From JAAYAY01 sp963674575 (GTDB lineage: Bacteria > Planctomycetota > Planctomycetia > Pirellulales > Thermoguttaceae): a DNA stretch of 64,000 nt. This document shows positions 7,934 through 16,417 of this stretch, one piece after another. Location of the stretch: positions 558,001-622,000 of the forward strand of contig CAXXQT010000001.1 of NCBI GenBank assembly GCA_963674575.2, given 5' to 3'. Every line of letters starts with the position of its first letter. The first letter of the stretch is position 1. The notes below the pieces were generated by a model, which was given only the letters and a program-made list of their open reading frames with translations, was not told where the DNA came from and ran no database searches. The position numbers and the translations under genes are program-made.

Positions 7934-8683
7934 ATGCTAGAGACCTTGGGAATCGTGGAAGCCTGTTTCAGTTCGCCTCGTGCCCGCATCAGGGCAGCTC
8001 GCAAGCTGGGAACGAAATCGGTTCTCGAGTGGATCATCCGGCGGATGACAGACTGCCAGCAACTTGACGGCGTGATCGTGGTGACGAACGACGATCCGGA
8101 GAATCAGATTGTCAGCCAGTTGACGCCGCTGGACGTCCCCGTCTTCGTCTCCCGTCGCGAGGACGCGATTGGCAGCCTCGCGGCCGCACTTGAGGAATAC
8201 CAGGCCCAGGCGATCGTTCGCATGTCGGCCGAACGGCCTTTTGTCGATCCCACCCTGGTGGATCGCTTGATCTGTTCGGCCCGGGAGAACCCCGGATGCG
8301 ACTACGTGAGCTACCAGTCGCGCAGCGGTCGTCCTGCCGTGCTCTCTCCAATCGGTGTTTGTGCCGAGTGGTTTCGAACGGACTGTCTCCGCGCGGTCTC
8401 CCGAAAGGCAACGGCTCCCGCTGATCGGGATAACCCCACGCACTATGTGTGTTCCCGTCCGGATCGATTCCGGATTCGTTTATTGCCGGCTCCAGCCGAG
8501 ATCGATCGAGAGGATGTCCGTCTCACGGTCGATATCGAGGAGGACTGGGAGAACGCGGTCGCGATCTTCGAGGCCCTGGGACCGGAAGCATTGGATTGGC
8601 AACGGATTGCCGACCTGCTAGACCACCAACCGGCCATGCGAAAACGGATGGCCGCTCTCAATCGCGTCTATGCCGCGACGTGA
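7934..8683 (+). CDS. SpsF/NeuA-like cytidylyltransferase
   Basis: 249 residues. The ATG at 7934 is chosen because GAGGG lies 7 nt upstream; in-frame TTG 7892 and GTG 7901 are alternatives. The layout matches the CTP-dependent cytidylyltransferase family of SpsF and CMP-sialate/CMP-Kdo synthetases: an N-terminal nucleotide-binding strand and basic loop, GTKSVLEWIIRRM, VVTNDDPENQIV, the middle VRMSAERPFVDPTLVDRLI, and LTVDIEEDWENAVAIFEAL near the C-terminus. The basic P-loop-like segment is diverged (SSPRARIRAARK in place of the usual ARxGSxRLPGK), so the activated substrate cannot be predicted. As first gene of the rightward operon, next to two CDP-alcohol phosphotransferases, it is the candidate for making the CDP- or CMP-activated precursor. 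Confidence 0.75.
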   Translation: MLETLGIVEACFSSPRARIRAARKLGTKSVLEWIIRRMTDCQQLDGVIVVTNDDPENQIVSQLTPLDVPVFVSRREDAIGSLAAALEEYQAQAIVRMSAERPFVDPTLVDRLICSARENPGCDYVSYQSRSGRPAVLSPIGVCAEWFRTDCLRAVSRKATAPADRDNPTHYVCSRPDRFRIRLLPAPAEIDREDVRLTVDIEEDWENAVAIFEALGPEALDWQRIADLLDHQPAMRKRMAALNRVYAAT

Positions 8684-8909
8684 CGGTGAGCTGGCAGGCA
8701 CGCCTGCGAAAGGACTCGAATTCTCATGCGACTCACGCCGAGCCGGCGCCAGCGCCGGTGTCCTTTTGCCGCACGCTCTCAAGTCGTCGCCCTGATCGGG
8801 CCGTTGTCGCGTGCGTCGCGAGTCGGTAATCCTGTGTCCCCCGCATGTCGTTTCGTCTCCGCCCGGAGGCGTGCGCTTTCGTTGCGAATGTGGCGACAAG
8901 GACCCTACC

Positions 8910-9665
8910 ATGCGTTCCCTCGCATTCTCCGTATCCCTGCCTGCGCAGCCCATTCTTCGCTTGAAGAGGCCGGTTGAAGGGGTGCTCCTGGACAATTGCA
9001 ACATCCTCTACGACGCCACAGGTTGGCGTCGCTGGCTGCTGCAGGTCCTTCGACGATTGGGGTTGCACAGCCACTACGGCTGCCTTTTCCATGTTTGGGA
9101 AAAGGACTATTTGCCGCCAGTCCACCGCGGCGAGTGTGATCCGTGTGAGGCCGTGCGATTGTTCCTTCGGGCCCTGGGCCTGAGCCGAGGACAGGTCGAG
9201 GAAGTGGCAACCACGTGCCAGACGCGTCGGCGCCGCTGGGAGGCGGAGACCCGACTCCTGCCAGGTGTCAGAAGCACGCTCAAACAACTCGCGTCCGAAG
9301 GAATCCCACTGGCCGTGGTGGCCAACACGGAGCATTCGAGCTTTGTGCTCCGCGAGCGGCTTGAGGAGATGGGCTTGCCGGACGTTTTCTCCGCAGTCGT
9401 CGCATCCTCCGAGTTGAACGCCGTCAAGCCGGAGCCGATCTGCTACCAAACCGCCCTGGATGCCCTCGACCTGCACGCTTGCCAGGCGGCGTTCGTGGGG
9501 CACGATGCGGACGAACTGGCCGGCGCCGCACGACTCGGAATGCAAACGATCGCTTTCAACCCCACTCACGAAGTCGACGCTGACGTGTTGCTGACACGGT
9601 TCAAGGACCTTGTGGAATTGCTGGCAGTTGCCCATCGTCCAAGTTGTCGGAATATGGCCGGATGA
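8910..9665 (+). CDS. HAD-superfamily protein with degenerate catalytic motifs
   Basis: 251 residues from the ATG at 8910. The fold signatures are clear: motif I GVLLDNCNILYD, motif II VVANTEHSS, the motif III lysine in NAVKPEP, and motif IV FVGHDADELAGAARLGM. In a catalytic HAD phosphatase motif I reads DxDx(T/V). Here the nucleophile Asp28 is kept, but the second Asp (acid/base) is Cys30, and the motif IV GD is GH. It may be a non-phosphatase HAD, an altered-specificity enzyme or a structural relative. Its TGA overlaps the ATG of the next gene (ATGA at 9662-9665), so the two are translationally coupled. In cytidylyltransferase-CDP-alcohol pathways a HAD phosphatase often handles the phosphorylated precursor; that role is inference here. 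Confidence 0.75.
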   Translation: MRSLAFSVSLPAQPILRLKRPVEGVLLDNCNILYDATGWRRWLLQVLRRLGLHSHYGCLFHVWEKDYLPPVHRGECDPCEAVRLFLRALGLSRGQVEEVATTCQTRRRRWEAETRLLPGVRSTLKQLASEGIPLAVVANTEHSSFVLRERLEEMGLPDVFSAVVASSELNAVKPEPICYQTALDALDLHACQAAFVGHDADELAGAARLGMQTIAFNPTHEVDADVLLTRFKDLVELLAVAHRPSCRNMAG

Positions 9666-11587
9666 ACACACGCTCGGACATCATGGAAAGACATAATACC
9701 GGCTCGGGGCTGCTCCACGAATCGAATCGGGCAGACGACATGTTGTCCACCAGGGCTGCATTCGCTGTAGCGGACTGCGCCGACAGCGCCACCGAGATGG
9801 ACCGATCCATCTGCACCCGGGCGGAACTTGTCACCCCGTCCCTTGCCGGCAAGCCGGTGGTGCTTCTCACCGGTCCCTGGCCTCACGGCCCGTCGAAGTC
9901 GGTGATCGAACTGGACCAGGTACTAGATCGCCGCTACCTCCAGCTCGATCGCGAGGCCGAGCGTCTGGTCGAACTGGCCGGCGGCGAAGGGGATCGGCAG
10001 GAGGGACCATTGCCGCTGGCCTGGGTGAACGCCCTCGGACTGCGATACTACCTCGTCAAGCTGCTCCGCGTTGTCGAGTTCTTCACGCAAGTTCAGCCAC
10101 CCAGGCAGGGGGAGCGAATCGGCCTGGTTGCCGACCGGGCCGATCGCGACGACGTGGCCCTCATCTCCACAATCTGCCAGCGAGCGGGGGCATCCTGCAC
10201 CGTTCAATGGAACGGCCAGCAAGCCGAGCCGCCGGCACCCGCAGTCCTTCAGGAAGAATGGTGGCGGCGAACTCTGCGCCACCTGGCCTATCGGCTCCGC
10301 CGCACAGACCGGTCACCGGATGCGCATCCGCGTGTCATCCTGTGCGGCAATCCCCGGTTTCTCGATCCCGTTTGCCAGGTGTTGCACGAACGGAACTGCC
10401 ACCTTTGGTGGCTTTACGATCGTTTTGCCGTGAAGCCCTTTTTCCAGTGGCACGCCAAAGGGATCCACCAACTGACATGCCAGGAAAATGCGGCGCCGGG
10501 CCCCCATGAAGATAGTCCCGTTACGTTGCCCCCCCTCGTCTACCGCGGCATCGACCTGCGGCCAATTGTGGCCGAGTGGCTCACCCAGCGGCTCGCCCAG
10601 CGGAAGCGCGATCAGCGCCGGTGGGAAGATCAGATAGCCGCCCATTTCCAGAGAATTCGCCCTCACCTGCTGGTCATGGAAGAAGACGCCACCCCCATGA
10701 AGCGGATCGCGCTGGCGCTGGCTCGACGCTGCGGGGCCCAGTCGTTTGTCGTTCAGCACGGCGCGCCGGTCGCGCGATTCGGATTTGCTCCGCTGGCAGC
10801 CGACGGCTTTTTTGCCTGGGGACACTCGACTCGCGAGCAACTGGAGCGTTGGGAAATCCCGACCGAGCGGATCTTCGTGACCGGGTCGCCCGTTCACGAC
10901 CGGCTCCATGAATGCCTTCGCGGCGTGTCACGGAAAGGCTCGCCCGGCGGTTCACCGCGGATTCTGCTCCTGGCAACGGTGCCCCCCCGGGACCACCGTC
11001 CCGACGTGATCGAGATGAATCTCAACAGCCGCACCTATGCCGAGATGATCGAAGCCGCCTTCGGCGCCGTCGAATCGCTTCCCGGAGCCACGCTGATCAT
11101 CAAGCCCCATCCACGAACAAAGAACGATCCGATCATTCAGGCCGCAAGGGCCCGCCATCCGAACCTCCGGGTGGAGACGGCCCCTTCGCCATCGCTCGCC
11201 GAATCGCTGCGTGGCGTGGACTGTGTCCTCAGTTGCCTGTCGAGTGCCGGCATTGAAGCAACGTTAGCCGGCATTCCGGTCGTGCAATTGGTTCCGCGCG
11301 GAGCCGGCGAGATCCTGCCGGCGGAACGTTGGGGACTGCTTGGCTCGGCATCCGACTCCGCTCAATTACGTCCGCTGATCAACAAGGGTCTCTGCCAGAG
11401 CGACACGCAAGACGCTGGCGACCTGGGTTCGGTATTTGCCAACGCCTCGTTCTGGGGACGTCAATCGGCAAAGGCACCGGACGCGGCGACGCGGATCGCG
11501 GAGATCCTGCTCGGACACGGGCAGACGGACAAAAAGAAACTACCAGTTCGATCCACAATTGGTGATGGATGGCAGGTGAGAGCGTGA
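9662..11587 (+). CDS. GT-B fold transferase, CDP-glycerol-glycerophosphotransferase/capsule-synthesis-like
   Basis: 641 residues from the ATG at 9662, inside an ATGA overlap with the HAD gene. The C-terminal ~300 residues carry the recognisable part: VVQHGAPVARFGFAPLAADG, FFAWGHSTREQLERW, IFVTGSPVHDRL, IIKPHPRTKND and CLSSAGIEATLAGIPVVQLV. This is the HG...KxHP...SS..EA pattern of GT-B enzymes such as CDP-glycerol glycerophosphotransferases and capsule transferases. The N-terminal ~300 residues are less conserved and have no membrane segment. It probably transfers a sugar or polyol-phosphate onto the glycan at the cytoplasmic face. The last ~22 residues are encoded by the left end of a palindromic element (11521-11835), so the native C-terminus may have been replaced. 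Confidence 0.7.
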   Translation: MNTRSDIMERHNTGSGLLHESNRADDMLSTRAAFAVADCADSATEMDRSICTRAELVTPSLAGKPVVLLTGPWPHGPSKSVIELDQVLDRRYLQLDREAERLVELAGGEGDRQEGPLPLAWVNALGLRYYLVKLLRVVEFFTQVQPPRQGERIGLVADRADRDDVALISTICQRAGASCTVQWNGQQAEPPAPAVLQEEWWRRTLRHLAYRLRRTDRSPDAHPRVILCGNPRFLDPVCQVLHERNCHLWWLYDRFAVKPFFQWHAKGIHQLTCQENAAPGPHEDSPVTLPPLVYRGIDLRPIVAEWLTQRLAQRKRDQRRWEDQIAAHFQRIRPHLLVMEEDATPMKRIALALARRCGAQSFVVQHGAPVARFGFAPLAADGFFAWGHSTREQLERWEIPTERIFVTGSPVHDRLHECLRGVSRKGSPGGSPRILLLATVPPRDHRPDVIEMNLNSRTYAEMIEAAFGAVESLPGATLIIKPHPRTKNDPIIQAARARHPNLRVETAPSPSLAESLRGVDCVLSCLSSAGIEATLAGIPVVQLVPRGAGEILPAERWGLLGSASDSAQLRPLINKGLCQSDTQDAGDLGSVFANASFWGRQSAKAPDAATRIAEILLGHGQTDKKKLPVRSTIGDGWQVRA

Positions 11588-11835
11588 AACGAGAACAGAA
11601 AAGAGCATGCACTGCCACTGAGCGGACGATCGTTTCATGCTCTCGCCGGCCATCTATCTCCAATTTGGCGCCACCAGAATGGTCAAAACATGCTCGCACG
11701 GCAGGACAGGAAAAGAAGCATGCAATTGCGGAACTTTCAGATATCTGGCCATACTCACCGATCCCTGCTCCGCAACTGCACACTTCTTTTCATGTCCTGG
11801 AGGATCGAACTGGTAGTTTCTTTTTGTCCGCCTGC
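11521..11835. repeat. 315-bp multi-hairpin palindromic element
   Basis: The outer arms are 34 bp (11521-11554 and 11802-11835) and match as inverted repeats at 33 of 34 positions. Inside lie two further long imperfect inverted repeats: 36-bp arms at about 11557-11592 and 11630-11665 (5 differences), and 31-bp arms at 11702-11732 and 11769-11799 (4 differences). A single strand could thus fold as a two-lobed structure closed by a long outer stem. A motif of the form ACAG(G)AAAAGA(A)GCATGCA recurs in both lobes, so the lobes may descend from one unit. There is no convincing ORF inside. The left arm covers the last codons of the preceding gene. It is best described as a MITE-like or REP-like element. 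Confidence 0.85.
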
Positions 11836-11926
11836 CACAAAACAAAGGCCTTCCCTGCCACGTAGCAACGGAGAGCAAGGACGCTCTAGACCCGCCGCCC
11901 ATCAGGAAGATTAGGAGAGGCGCCCC

Positions 11927-13471
11927 GTGGCAGCCCGCTTGCAAACGCTCGATTCCCCCACCCTTCATCACCCAACAGCGCCGATCGGCGGATGGCGTCG
12001 CGTCGCCATCGACTGGCTGACGGTCAGCGGGGCCGCCGCCATCTGCCAGAGCTTGGGGGTGGTGACAAGCCTGCTCCTCAAGATCTTCCTGAGCCCGGCG
12101 CAGATGGGCATCTGGCAGGCGCTCAAGATGCTCATGAGCTACGGCAACTATGCCAACCTGGGAATCAGCAAGGGAGCGCTTCGCGAATACACGGTGGCCC
12201 TGGGACGGGGCAAGACCGAAGAGGCCCGACGCGGGCTGGACGTGGCCTTCACCTTCAACTCGGTGACAAGCCTCGTCTACGCCAGCCTTCTTCTGGGCGC
12301 CGCCGTCTGGATGGGCATGACCGGCGACGGGTTTGCGGCGGGCCCCTGGGCCGTCGGTCTGGCCGTCGTTGGGGGACTGGCCGTGCTCTCCCGCTACGTG
12401 ACCTTCCAGGTGACCATCCTGCGAGCCCACAAGGCCTTCGACCTCACCTCCCGCCTTTCCGTCCTCGAAGCCGTCCTGACCCTTTCGGTCTCGTGCGTGG
12501 CGACCTGGCTGTGGGGAGTCTACGGCCTGTTTTTCGGAACGCTGGTCGTTCTGCTGGGAGCGTTTCTCTACATCCAACGTTATCGAGCCGTCGACCTGCG
12601 CTGGGCCTTCGACGCATCGAGAGTCTGCCAACTCGTCGGAATCGGCGGTCCCATTCTGCTCGCGGGAACCATGGTCACCCTGTTTCGCTCCCTCGACAAG
12701 CTCATGATCCTGGGCTACATGAGCGATCGCGAGTTTCAACTCGGCTGCTATTCCGTGGCCATCATGGTTTCGAGCCAGATCTACGGGCTGGGCAACATGT
12801 TTTCGATCGTGATGAATCCCCGCTACGCGGAGAAATACGGGCAGACGGGGGATCGCCACGAGGTGGCACGATTGGCGGCCGCTTCGAGCGAATTGCACGC
12901 CGCCGCAATGGCCCTCCCCGCCGCCCTGGCCATCATCTTGGCCGTGCCGCTCCTGGCCCATCTCCTGCCCGACTATCGAACCGGCCTGCCCGCTCTTGTG
13001 TGGCTGGCTCCCGGATCGCTGGCCCTCGTGCTGTCGCTCCCGGCCGGTCAATACCTGGTTGCCGTGGGACGGCAGAACCGGGCCTTGCTGGCAATCGTGC
13101 CGGCCGTGCTCGGAGCCGCGTTGGGGAATCACTTCGCCCTGCGAAACGGCTTCGGGCTGACCGGAGTGGCGGCCACCACGGCCGTCTCGTACCTTGCCTA
13201 CACGGCCCTGGTGGTCGGCATCTCGTTCTGGAAGGAGTTGGGAAGCTCCGAGCAGGGACGTTTCCTCGGTCTGACCGTGCTCGTAGCCGTTCCCGCCCTG
13301 GCCACGGCCGTTCTTCTGGAGCGGTTGTATCCCGGCCAGCAGGCAACCCTCGCCACAACCTTCGGCAAGGCCTTGCTCGTCACCTCCGTGTGGGCCGCAA
13401 CATGCGGAGCAAGCTGGTTCTGGGGCGGCTGGGACCATCTGCTCGGGAAACGCCGCTTCCGGAGAATTTGA
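11927..13471 (+). CDS. Wzx-like polysaccharide flippase
   Basis: 514 residues starting at a GTG with AGGAGAGG 7 nt upstream. It is a polytopic membrane protein with about 12-14 hydrophobic segments and few charges between them, beginning with WLTVSGAAAICQSLGVVTSLLLK, as is typical of the MOP/polysaccharide transport family. Acidic and basic loops (LREYTVALGRGKTEEARR; RNAEKYGQTGDRHEVAR-like) fit MOP proteins. It is expected to flip polyprenyl-pyrophosphate-linked oligosaccharide units across the inner membrane. It lies between the GT-B gene and the first CDP-alcohol phosphotransferase, 92 nt after the palindromic element, so the element separates it from upstream transcription or couples the two. 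Confidence 0.8.
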   Translation: MAARLQTLDSPTLHHPTAPIGGWRRVAIDWLTVSGAAAICQSLGVVTSLLLKIFLSPAQMGIWQALKMLMSYGNYANLGISKGALREYTVALGRGKTEEARRGLDVAFTFNSVTSLVYASLLLGAAVWMGMTGDGFAAGPWAVGLAVVGGLAVLSRYVTFQVTILRAHKAFDLTSRLSVLEAVLTLSVSCVATWLWGVYGLFFGTLVVLLGAFLYIQRYRAVDLRWAFDASRVCQLVGIGGPILLAGTMVTLFRSLDKLMILGYMSDREFQLGCYSVAIMVSSQIYGLGNMFSIVMNPRYAEKYGQTGDRHEVARLAAASSELHAAAMALPAALAIILAVPLLAHLLPDYRTGLPALVWLAPGSLALVLSLPAGQYLVAVGRQNRALLAIVPAVLGAALGNHFALRNGFGLTGVAATTAVSYLAYTALVVGISFWKELGSSEQGRFLGLTVLVAVPALATAVLLERLYPGQQATLATTFGKALLVTSVWAATCGASWFWGGWDHLLGKRRFRRI

Positions 13472-13493
13472 ACAACCCTGTTTGTACGCCTGA

Positions 13494-13519
13494 CCGGTAG
13501 ATTTTTTCGTCCGCCTGCC
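13494..13519. repeat. Possible solo end of the 315-bp element
   Basis: The sequence CCGGTAG, a T-run, then GTCCGCCTGCC resembles the right outer arm of the palindromic element (11810-11836): about 22 of 26 bases match with one gap. It lies in the 61-bp gap between the flippase and the next gene. It could be a relic of a second copy or chance similarity of a short T-rich string. Confidence 0.35.
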
Positions 13520-13532
13520 CTAGACTCCCGTC

Positions 13533-14420
13533 ATGAAACGGATGCCCATCGCCGAACTCGAACGGCGCTGCCAGAAGCCTGATCACCGCCGGATCGGCAA
13601 CTGGATGGCCCGCCGCGTGATCCGGCCGGCGGCCCTGCGCATCACGTGGGTCGTGGCGCCGTGGGGAGTCTCGGCAAACAGCGCCACCCTGGCCGCCTGG
13701 GCCTGCGGAATTGCGGCCTCGGCCGCCTTCGCCACGGGTTCCATCGCTGGATGGGGGTCGGGAGCCCTGCTGCTCCAGATCTGGTATCTGCTCGACCACG
13801 TAGACGGTCAACTGGCCCGATACCACGGCACGGCCTCCCTTGATGGGGTCCAACTCGACTACCTCATGCATCACACGGTCAATATCCTGGTCCCCTTGGG
13901 AATCGGATGGGGACTGTTCTCGGTGAGCCATCAGGCCATTTGGATGCTCTCGGGCGTAACCTGGGCCATGGCGTTTTTCCTGCTCTCCGCCCATCACGAC
14001 GCTCGCTACAAGGCCTTCAATCAGCGTCTCAAGCGACTTCATGGCGAGTTGCGGGTCCAGGGAGGCGGTGGGGGACGTCCGCAAGCCCAACCGAGCGTTC
14101 CCCGGGGAAGGTTGCGACGCATTGCCTGGGCGGCGCGAAAGTCGTCCGAGATGCACGTGATCATGAACCTGCTCACCCTGACGGCAGCCATCGTGCTGGT
14201 GGCCCAAGACGCAGCGTTGATCGTGCCCCGGATCTACGTCGCCCTGGCCGTGCCCCTGGCCTTGGCGACGGCCGTCTGGACCATCGCAAGGTCCAATTCC
14301 CGGCAGGCCGCCGAAGAAGAGTTCGCGGCCTGGTATCGGGTGCCAGCCAACCACAACCTCAGCTTCCGCGAAGGCTGGTGGTTTTGCGAAGATGAGCAGG
14401 CTGGGGATCGCAAGCAGTAG
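13533..14420 (+). CDS. CDP-alcohol phosphotransferase family membrane protein with altered last motif residue
   Basis: 295 residues with about six hydrophobic segments. The family motif DxxDGxxAR(x8)GxxxDxxxD is present as DHVDGQLAR from Asp88, then Gly105 and Asp109. The final Asp, the proposed catalytic base, is replaced by His113 (DYLMHH). Family members join a CDP-alcohol donor to an alcohol acceptor (for example phosphatidylglycerol-P or inositol-phosphate lipids). With His in place of the base, activity may be lost or the mechanism changed. A positively charged Gly-rich cytoplasmic loop (residues ~165-205) is unusual. It is the first of two such genes in the operon, separated by a GT2 gene. 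Confidence 0.8.
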   Translation: MKRMPIAELERRCQKPDHRRIGNWMARRVIRPAALRITWVVAPWGVSANSATLAAWACGIAASAAFATGSIAGWGSGALLLQIWYLLDHVDGQLARYHGTASLDGVQLDYLMHHTVNILVPLGIGWGLFSVSHQAIWMLSGVTWAMAFFLLSAHHDARYKAFNQRLKRLHGELRVQGGGGGRPQAQPSVPRGRLRRIAWAARKSSEMHVIMNLLTLTAAIVLVAQDAALIVPRIYVALAVPLALATAVWTIARSNSRQAAEEEFAAWYRVPANHNLSFREGWWFCEDEQAGDRKQ

Positions 14421-14630
14421 CGGGAAGGAATAAGCCGGGCTCTTGAACTGCCCACTTCCTGCGGGGCAGTCAGGTCGAAGGCTCTGAGCGTGCCACCCAC
14501 AATATTGCCCGGTCGAAACTCTTGAAGTTTGCCCACATTCATCTTGACCTGGGCACCGCAAAACACCTATTGTGTGGGGTCTGGCAAGGACGTCCACGAA
14601 GCCCCAAGGAAGGGACTACAGACCCTCCCC

Positions 14631-15719
14631 ATGCTCATCCCGCTACTCGTTCTCAACTACAACGGCCGATCCCTTCTGGCCGAATGCCTCCCCTCGATCA
14701 TCAGGGCGGCACAACAATCGCGCCATCGCTGCGAGATCATCGTCATCGACAACGATTCGACCGATGATTCCACCTCGTGGCTCGGACGCAAGCATCCGGA
14801 CATCCGCATCATCCGCTGCGAGAATCGAGCGCTCTGTTCGTTCAACGAAGTGGTGGCAAGCCTTGCTTGTGAAGTGGCCGTCCTTCTGAACAACGACGTG
14901 AGACTCGCTCCCGACGCGATCGATCCGCTCATCGAGCCGCTGCTGCCAAACGGCCCGGCCCGGGATCCCAATTGTTTCATGACGGCGCCCCTGTGCTGGC
15001 AGATGGACGGGCGGACCTGCGAAGGTTTGAAGACGTCGGTCCGTTGGCGATGGGGACTCGTTCAGGCCACCGGTCGGTTTCCCGGCCACGAAACGGCCGT
15101 CCACCGCCCTGATCTCACCGCATCAGCCGGGGCAGCGCTGGCCGTGGATTGCCGCGTGTTTCAGAAGCTAGGTGGATTCGATCCGCTCTACCTGCCGGGC
15201 AGAATCGAGGACCTCGACTTCTGCTATCGCGGGTTTCAAGCCGGCTACCACGCTCAGTACGTTCCCCATTCGGTCGTGTATCACCACGGCATGGCGTCCT
15301 TCGGCCCTGCCTACGGCCCCTCGGGCAACGACCACCTGGCACTGCGCAACACGCTGCTGTTTCAGTGGAAGAACCTCCGCCATCCGGCACACCGGGTGCG
15401 TCAATGGTTCTGCCTTCCACTGCGAGCCGCGTGCGACGTGCTTCGCGCGCCGGTTGTGGGCCGCCGTCGCCGTTGGGCCTTCCTGCGTGCCTTCACGGCC
15501 GCGCTGGCTTCGTGGCGAAAGCACCGTCCCCAGCCTGTCAGCCCCGGCGACTCGGACCGGGAGAAGGAGTTCTTTCGCCGCTTCCATCCCAGCGTCCTGC
15601 TGGCGGCAGCCCCCGCGGGCGAGGTCCACACGGGGCGTTGGCGTCAAACGACGTCGGTTCGCCCTGACGCAACCAACGGGCACGAAGCATGTGAACTTCC
15701 CTGCCAGGAGGTTCCCTAG
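14631..15719 (+). CDS. GT2 glycosyltransferase (WbbL/rhamnosyltransferase-like)
   Basis: 362 residues from the ATG at 14631; the upstream in-frame extension to 14529 has no ribosome site. The GT-A signature is clear: PLLVLNYNGRSLLAECLPSI, IVIDNDSTDDSTSWL, VAVLLNNDVRLAPDAI and the acceptor/base segment GGFDPLYLPGRIEDLDFCYR. This pattern is typical of the WbbL-like GT2 branch that adds rhamnose or related sugars to lipid-linked oligosaccharides. The C-terminal ~90 residues are basic and may associate with the membrane. The stop codon overlaps the GTG start of the next gene by one base (TAGTG), so the two are co-translated. Confidence 0.85.
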   Translation: MLIPLLVLNYNGRSLLAECLPSIIRAAQQSRHRCEIIVIDNDSTDDSTSWLGRKHPDIRIIRCENRALCSFNEVVASLACEVAVLLNNDVRLAPDAIDPLIEPLLPNGPARDPNCFMTAPLCWQMDGRTCEGLKTSVRWRWGLVQATGRFPGHETAVHRPDLTASAGAALAVDCRVFQKLGGFDPLYLPGRIEDLDFCYRGFQAGYHAQYVPHSVVYHHGMASFGPAYGPSGNDHLALRNTLLFQWKNLRHPAHRVRQWFCLPLRAACDVLRAPVVGRRRRWAFLRAFTAALASWRKHRPQPVSPGDSDREKEFFRRFHPSVLLAAAPAGEVHTGRWRQTTSVRPDATNGHEACELPCQEVP

Positions 15720-16417
15720 TGGCAACGGCTGCGGATTCCAAGTCCGATTCGGCCCGGTCCCAAGGCCGAGCCTACCCGATCTCGCGATGGTACGTTATCC
15801 CCATCACGAGCCGGCTCGCGGCATGGCTTTGCCCGACGAAAGTTCGCCCCAGCCACGTGACGTTCACAGGACTTCTGCTGGGGCTGAGCGCCACAGGGCT
15901 CCTGCTGGCAACCCCCCACGCAACCCTGCCGGCCGCCGCGTTGATCCTGGCCGCGTGGTTCATGGACCGCACGGACGGGCTGCTCGCGCGAAGTCAGAAC
16001 ACGGCGTCGCCGCTCGGCACCTGGCTCGATGCGAACGTCGACGAGTTGCACGAAGTGGCCTGGCACACGGCCGTGGCCGGCGCGGCGGCCTCGCTCAACG
16101 ACAGCCGCGTACCCTGGCTGCTCCTGGTCGCCTTCCTGGGCGGTAAATACCTGTTCATGACGGGCCTCGTCGAGGAGCGTGCCCTGGTCCCTGAGGCTGC
16201 CACCGAATCGGCCACCGCTCCGGTTGGAGGTTTCCGTGGCTGGCTCCGCGCTGCCTACCACCTGCCGGGAAACGCCGATATCCGTCTTCACCTGCTGATC
16301 GCGGCCCTGGTGAGCGGTCTGCTCACCTTGGAACTGGCCCTGATCGCCGTCTACTACAACTTCCGCTGGATCGTGCGGTTCGGTCTGGTGGCCCGACGCC
16401 TGGAGGGCTGCCGATGA
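15719..16417 (+). CDS. CDP-alcohol phosphotransferase family membrane protein, canonical motif
   Basis: 232 residues starting at GTG 15719, with CAGGAGG at 15705-15711 as ribosome site and a one-base overlap with the preceding stop. Its motif is intact: DRTDGLLAR from Asp83, then Gly100, Asp104 and Asp108 (GTWLDANVDEL). Four to six membrane segments are visible. It should transfer a phospho-alcohol from a CDP-activated donor to a lipid or glycan-linked alcohol. The combination with an SpsF-like cytidylyltransferase in the same operon argues for a dedicated CDP-polyol or CDP-sugar substrate rather than housekeeping phospholipid synthesis; that is inference. The next gene starts inside its stop (ATGA). 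Confidence 0.85.
   Translation: MATAADSKSDSARSQGRAYPISRWYVIPITSRLAAWLCPTKVRPSHVTFTGLLLGLSATGLLLATPHATLPAAALILAAWFMDRTDGLLARSQNTASPLGTWLDANVDELHEVAWHTAVAGAAASLNDSRVPWLLLVAFLGGKYLFMTGLVEERALVPEAATESATAPVGGFRGWLRAAYHLPGNADIRLHLLIAALVSGLLTLELALIAVYYNFRWIVRFGLVARRLEGCR

Noticed and set aside
11654..13438. 594-aa minus-strand frame opposite the flippase
   Set aside because: Gln/Gly/His-rich shadow of a hydrophobic membrane protein gene; no family features.
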